Below, one piece after another: positions 4,739 through 7,026 of a stretch of DNA of 7,026 nucleotides. The translations under genes were made by a program, and so were the position numbers. The stretch is taken from NCBI GenBank assembly GCA_014378225.1, contig JACMOA010000329.1, forward strand, positions 1 to 7,026. The letters run 5' to 3'. Source of the DNA: Deinococcales bacterium (GTDB lineage: Bacteria > Deinococcota > Deinococci > Deinococcales > Deinococcaceae). Positions within the stretch are counted from its first letter, which is position 1. Every line of letters starts with the position of its first letter. The notes under the pieces were generated by a model, which saw only the letters and a list, made by a program, of their open reading frames with translations, did not search any database and was not told the origin of the DNA.

Positions 4739-5011
4739 ATTCAAAGTTTCTTTTTGGGTCATGTTACGTCGCGCCCACTCGAGCGATTCGGGAATATGAC
4801 CTAAATGATGAAGTGGCACCTTAAAAGGAGATGTCCAAGCTAAAGGAACCCTAGCCTGAAAGTGTTCGCAGCAAAAACACCGATGACACCACTGCCATCC
4901 ACTCCCTCGACCCGCAGAAAAATGCCCTGAATAACTGTCAGGTCTGGCAGAGTGTAGATAATACCATTGGAACAGCGTTTTATGCCCACATATGGGGCAT
5001 TGAACGTGCAT
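4724..5011 (-). CDS. Small zinc-ribbon protein, conserved but of unknown function
   Basis: The 95-residue protein starts MHVQCPICGHKTLFQWYY. CxxC at residues 5-8 and WCHRC at 41-45 (with two more cysteines at 47 and 48) form a plausible zinc ribbon. Between them RPDSYSGHFSAGRGSGWQW looks strongly constrained. The pattern CPxCG followed by GSGWQWCxxC and then EHF matches my recollection of a family of small uncharacterised bacterial proteins; no function is known to me. The C-terminal third is amphipathic and ends around ESLEWARR. No Shine-Dalgarno or leaderless -10 precedes the ATG at 5011, so it may be translated from a transcript started upstream of the DUF4258 gene 100 bp away. A zinc role is inferred from the cysteines only. 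Confidence 0.7.
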   Translation of the reverse strand: MHVQCPICGHKTLFQWYYLHSARPDSYSGHFSAGRGSGWQWCHRCFCCEHFQARVPLAWTSPFKVPLHHLGHIPESLEWARRNMTQKETLNLPEL

Positions 5012-5111
5012 TAGTGAAGCCGTTGGAAACTGAGCGAATAGTTCTGACCATTCGCTTCAATACTCCTCGGGAACACCCTTCCAGGGAAAGTGGTACGAGT
5101 TTGAAGTCATT

Positions 5112-5636
5112 TCATGCCCTCGAGTGTTTGCGCCAGCGTTTACGCCCGCGTTCACCCTTTTGCACCACCTTACTTTTCACCTCAGTCTGGTCAAAGCGCA
5201 TCATCAGGGCCAGCCTTCCCCTCGAGACGATATCGTGTGGGTGCTTTGGAACAAAAGCCGTGACCACATCCACCCAGAAATCGTTCTCAAATACGTCTAC
5301 TACTACATGCAGCGGCAAACGCACAGGCTTTTCAATCTGGTAATGTCCGTCGGGGCCACGCCGCACTGAATCCACCTGGTAATACCCAGAAATCAGCCAG
5401 CGTTCGTCCTGTGGATATATCGCCCGGACCTTACCGCTGTACAGCACCTGAATCACATCCTGCTCGAGAAAACCTTCGGCCCTGGCGTGACTGATAGCAT
5501 GGTTTTTGAGTGCGTAGCGCCCTTCAGCCAGAATGTCGCGCAGTTTGATGAGGGCCTTTTCGAGTACAAATTCACGGGTGTCCAGCTCGAGCACGGGGTT
5601 GTGGGTTGGCATGAAGGAGTCAAGGGTCTCGCGCAT
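5112..5636 (-). CDS. DUF4258 domain protein
   Basis: The 174-residue protein has an N-terminal helical part (about 1-38) and a DUF4258 domain at about 38-135. The domain signature is visible: ALKNHAISHARAEGFLEQDVIQVL (helix with HA.....R....E.DV..VL), YPQDERWLISGYY, then LPLHVVVDVFENDFWVDVVTAF (the PLHVVV...VVTAF strands). The basic tail (VVQKGERGRKRWRKHSRA) could bind nucleic acid. DUF4258 folds are related to small RelE/BrnT-like toxins, but this protein is longer than those and no antitoxin is apparent next to it, so a toxin role is not supported. I chose ATG 5636 because GGAGGG lies 7 nt upstream; a TTG at 5651 would swallow the SD. It is divergent from the GNAT gene and may be co-transcribed with the zinc-ribbon gene. 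Confidence 0.8.
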   Translation of the reverse strand: MRETLDSFMPTHNPVLELDTREFVLEKALIKLRDILAEGRYALKNHAISHARAEGFLEQDVIQVLYSGKVRAIYPQDERWLISGYYQVDSVRRGPDGHYQIEKPVRLPLHVVVDVFENDFWVDVVTAFVPKHPHDIVSRGRLALMMRFDQTEVKSKVVQKGERGRKRWRKHSRA

Positions 5637-5642
5637 ATAAAC

Positions 5643-5723
5643 GCCCTCCAAAAGGAAAACACCCCCTGAGTGGCCTGGTAGCCAACTTTGGAGGTGGGGA
5701 AGTCGTAACCCTTAACGGGTCAT
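5643..5723 (-). promoter_or_regulatory. Structured leader that can sequester the DUF4258 ribosome binding site
   Basis: In the expected minus-strand transcript, CCTCCAAA (5694-5687) is exactly complementary to TTTGGAGG (5652-5645), which contains the Shine-Dalgarno. The 34-nt stretch between them holds a second small hairpin, TGGC/GCCA (5684-5671, 6-nt loop). The leader opens with a three-codon ORF, ATG ACC CGT TAA, at 5723-5712. The arrangement resembles translational attenuators and riboswitches, but I do not recognise a known class. Confidence 0.45.
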
Positions 5724-5730
5724 GGCCTGC

Positions 5731-5736
5731 ATTGTA
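5731..5736 (-). promoter_or_regulatory. -10 element TACAAT upstream of the DUF4258 leader
   Basis: On the minus strand TACAAT is followed by 7 nt and ATG at 5723, the start of the three-codon ORF MTR. If this is the promoter, the DUF4258 mRNA has a leader of about 85-90 nt that begins at or near that ATG. Confidence 0.5.
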
Positions 5737-5816
5737 ACAGATTTTGTCTGAAAAAAGGTCTGCTTCTGGTCATTCTTTACCCAAGTTTTTCGTAAGGGAT
5801 ATGCGGTTCAGGAGCG

Positions 5817-5822
5817 TATACT
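5817..5822 (+). promoter_or_regulatory. Possible -10 (TATACT) for the GNAT gene
   Basis: TATACT lies 77 nt before the GNAT start and overlaps a CTCGAG. There is no -35 match at standard spacing, so this is a weak call. Confidence 0.25.
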
Positions 5823-5888
5823 CGAGCTACCTGAATTGCCCTTTATCGCTCGAGATTCCCGTTCGCCACCATAACACCTTATTAAATC

Positions 5889-5896
5889 AGGAGGAG
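5889..5896 (+). promoter_or_regulatory. Shine-Dalgarno that fixes the GNAT start
   Basis: AGGAGGAG precedes ATG 5900, with 5 nt between the AGGAGG core and the start codon. It decides the start at 5900, although the frame is open back to a TTG at 5744. Confidence 0.75.
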
Positions 5897-5899
5897 ACG

Positions 5900-6769
5900 A
5901 TGTTACGCCCTTTACAAGCCGCCGACGCTCACGATGTGGTTACACTGCTCGAGTGGATGGACGCCCACCCAGAGCGTGAAGTCTTCGCTCCGGTTGCCAG
6001 AGAACTCGAGGATTTGCGCTGGGAGTGCGAAGACAAGAAGAGTCTGGTTTACCTGGACGACCTGGGAACGGTGCGAGCCTACGCTGGACTCACCCGCTAC
6101 AAAGAAGGCTATGTGCTCGAAGGGCCGCTCTCGAGGGGGGGCTTGGTGGAACCGGTGCTACGCGGAATTTTAGAGCACGCTGGAAATGACCCCATCTACG
6201 CTTTCGCGGCCAAAGCCAACCGGGGCGTGCGAGACGCGCTCGAGACGGCAGGTTTTGGGGCTATGCACGGCACAGATTTTTTCAAGCTGAGCCGCCGCGA
6301 ACTCTCGAGTAAGCAGGTGCGGGTCTGGCCTGAAATACCGCAGAATTTTCGCCTGCTTCCCGCTTTTAAAGTTCGTTTTGAAGACTACCTCGAGCTTTAC
6401 CGCTCAAGCGAGGACGTATGGACCGAGCGCTTGCACTGGCGCGAAGATGACTATAAACGTCACTTTGCTCGCCCAGAACTGAGTTTGATGGTGCTCGAAA
6501 ATAGGGGAGACCTGCTTGGTTTTGCTGAACTCGAGACTGAGGGTCAGACCGGAACGCTGGCGTATCTGGCAGTGCATCCGGTTCACCGGGGTAAGGGTTA
6601 TGGGCGGGTTTTGCTTAATCAAGCCCTGCGCGAAGCTTTCAATCAACCGGATGTAATGGAATTCCGCGCTCGAGCGCACGACCACGAGGGTGCGGCCCGT
6701 CGTTTGTACAAGCGCACGGGTTTTGAACTCGAGCGCACGGTTATCACCTATTTGCTCGAGGACGATTAA
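5900..6769 (+). CDS. Tandem GNAT-family N-acetyltransferase
   Basis: The 289-residue protein has two GNAT halves. The N-terminal one (about 1-130) starts MLRPLQAADAHDVVTLLEWM and ends AKANRGVRDALETAGFGAMHGTDFFKL; it lacks the acetyl-CoA loop and looks degenerate. The C-terminal one (about 150-289) is complete: LAYLAVHPVHRGKGYGRVLL (219-239) carries the acetyl-CoA pyrophosphate loop RGKGYG, and AARRLYKRTGFELERTVITYLL (265-286) has the motif B tyrosine Tyr270. The two-domain layout with one active half is like that of mycothiol synthase MshD and several resistance acetyltransferases, but the substrate cannot be told from sequence. It is divergent from DUF4258. The stop is TAA. It contains ten CTCGAG hexamers. 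Confidence 0.88.
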   Translation: MLRPLQAADAHDVVTLLEWMDAHPEREVFAPVARELEDLRWECEDKKSLVYLDDLGTVRAYAGLTRYKEGYVLEGPLSRGGLVEPVLRGILEHAGNDPIYAFAAKANRGVRDALETAGFGAMHGTDFFKLSRRELSSKQVRVWPEIPQNFRLLPAFKVRFEDYLELYRSSEDVWTERLHWREDDYKRHFARPELSLMVLENRGDLLGFAELETEGQTGTLAYLAVHPVHRGKGYGRVLLNQALREAFNQPDVMEFRARAHDHEGAARRLYKRTGFELERTVITYLLEDD

Positions 6770-6770
6770 A

Positions 6771-7016
6771 GCATTTTATGGAAGTATTGAGCCAAAGGCG
6801 AAAAACTTCCCGACCAACGGGAGTGGCAACAGCAAGGCATTTTTCACGAAAATGGAGCTAGCCGAAACGCAGTGGAGGTGGCGCAATGACAGTGAAAAAT
6901 ACTTTAGACTTCTTTTGGAAGGAAAAATGAGCGATTGTCTTGGCGAAAGCGGCACGTCTTGGGCAGAACGGCACCTAGAAAAGGCCTGCCCGCCTATCAT
7001 GCCTCGCTGCGAGTAA
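6771..7016 (+). pseudogene. Coding remnant, possibly of a sulfotransferase
   Basis: Directly after the GNAT stop a frame of 81 codons is open to TAA at 7014-7016 but has no good start; ATG 6850 and ATG 6926 are the only internal Mets that could serve, and the sequence before them still reads like protein. Parts such as SIEPKAKNFP, then NDSEKYFRLLLEGKMSDCLGES and TSWAERHLEKA, follow the order of the KEPxFF, Y..LF.G....GEaS..Y and A..I elements of bacterial sulfotransferases. The PAPS-binding N-terminus and everything after the second block are missing. This is a weak, pattern-based call. Alternatives are two overlapping tiny ORFs (see findings) or chance open frame. It contains no CTCGAG, but a gap this long is not rare. 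Confidence 0.3.
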
Positions 7017-7026
7017 TGAGCGAGGC
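7001..7026. repeat. 8-bp inverted repeat at the right edge
   Basis: GCCTCGCT (7001-7008) and AGCGAGGC (7019-7026) form a perfect 8-bp stem with a 10-nt loop that includes the TAA at 7014. It could be a terminator hairpin, since a T-tract might follow outside the window, or an element end. The window stops here, so it cannot be resolved. Confidence 0.4.

Noticed and set aside
5744..5899. N-terminal extension of the GNAT protein from TTG 5744
   Set aside because: It would be read from a poor start without SD, whereas ATG 5900 has a strong SD and starts exactly at the domain.
18..6760. CTCGAG repeats as cloning linkers or a CRISPR-like array
   Set aside because: The copies are irregularly spaced, sit inside intact conserved genes and lack common flanks, so they are native sequence and not linkers or CRISPR repeats.

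Overview
The window is bacterial chromosomal DNA of moderate GC content (a little above 50% by eye). It most resembles a Deinococcota (Deinococcus-like) genome. Two observations support this. Several start codons (ATG or GTG) lie only 5-7 nt downstream of a TANNNT -10 hexamer, the leaderless-mRNA arrangement known to be common in Deinococcus. The AroA and two-domain GNAT proteins are also of a plausible type for that group. The phylum call is an inference. The strongest signal in the DNA is the hexamer CTCGAG, present about 68 times by hand count (roughly one per 100 bp, where random sequence would give one or two). It occurs in genes, intergenic DNA and inside a tRNA gene.

Layout. 1-161 (-): 5' end of a gene leaving the window on the left, possibly SPFH/slipin-like, with two in-frame starts that each have a Shine-Dalgarno. 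215-530: no recognisable gene. 532-772 (-): a tight array of three tRNA-type genes, with anticodons TTA (reads UAA), TGT (Thr) and TCA (reads UGA); the outer two would be nonsense suppressors if functional. 949-1317 (+): small secreted protein. 1390-1968 (-): DUF218/YdcF-SanA-like membrane protein. 2051-3379 (-): aroA (EPSP synthase). 3570-4130 (+): lepB (signal peptidase I), divergent from aroA. 4305-4697 (+): VOC/glyoxalase-fold protein. 4724-5011 (-): small zinc-ribbon protein. 5112-5636 (-): DUF4258 protein with a structured leader that can hide its ribosome binding site. 5900-6769 (+): tandem GNAT acetyltransferase. 6771-7016 (+): degraded coding remnant, perhaps of a sulfotransferase, ending in an 8-bp hairpin at the window edge.

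AroA (shikimate pathway) and LepB (secretion) are housekeeping functions. They are divergently transcribed from a region that carries a perfect 26-bp palindrome next to the aroA -10 element. YdcF follows aroA on the same strand but appears to have its own leaderless promoter. The zinc-ribbon and DUF4258 genes share a strand and may be co-transcribed. Short heptamer-periodic tracts lie at both convergent gene junctions. I see no CRISPR array, insertion sequence or prophage gene. The points most worth a second look are the CTCGAG proliferation, the suppressor-anticodon tRNA array (one anticodon arm of which consists of two CTCGAG copies around the loop), and the SD-sequestering leader.
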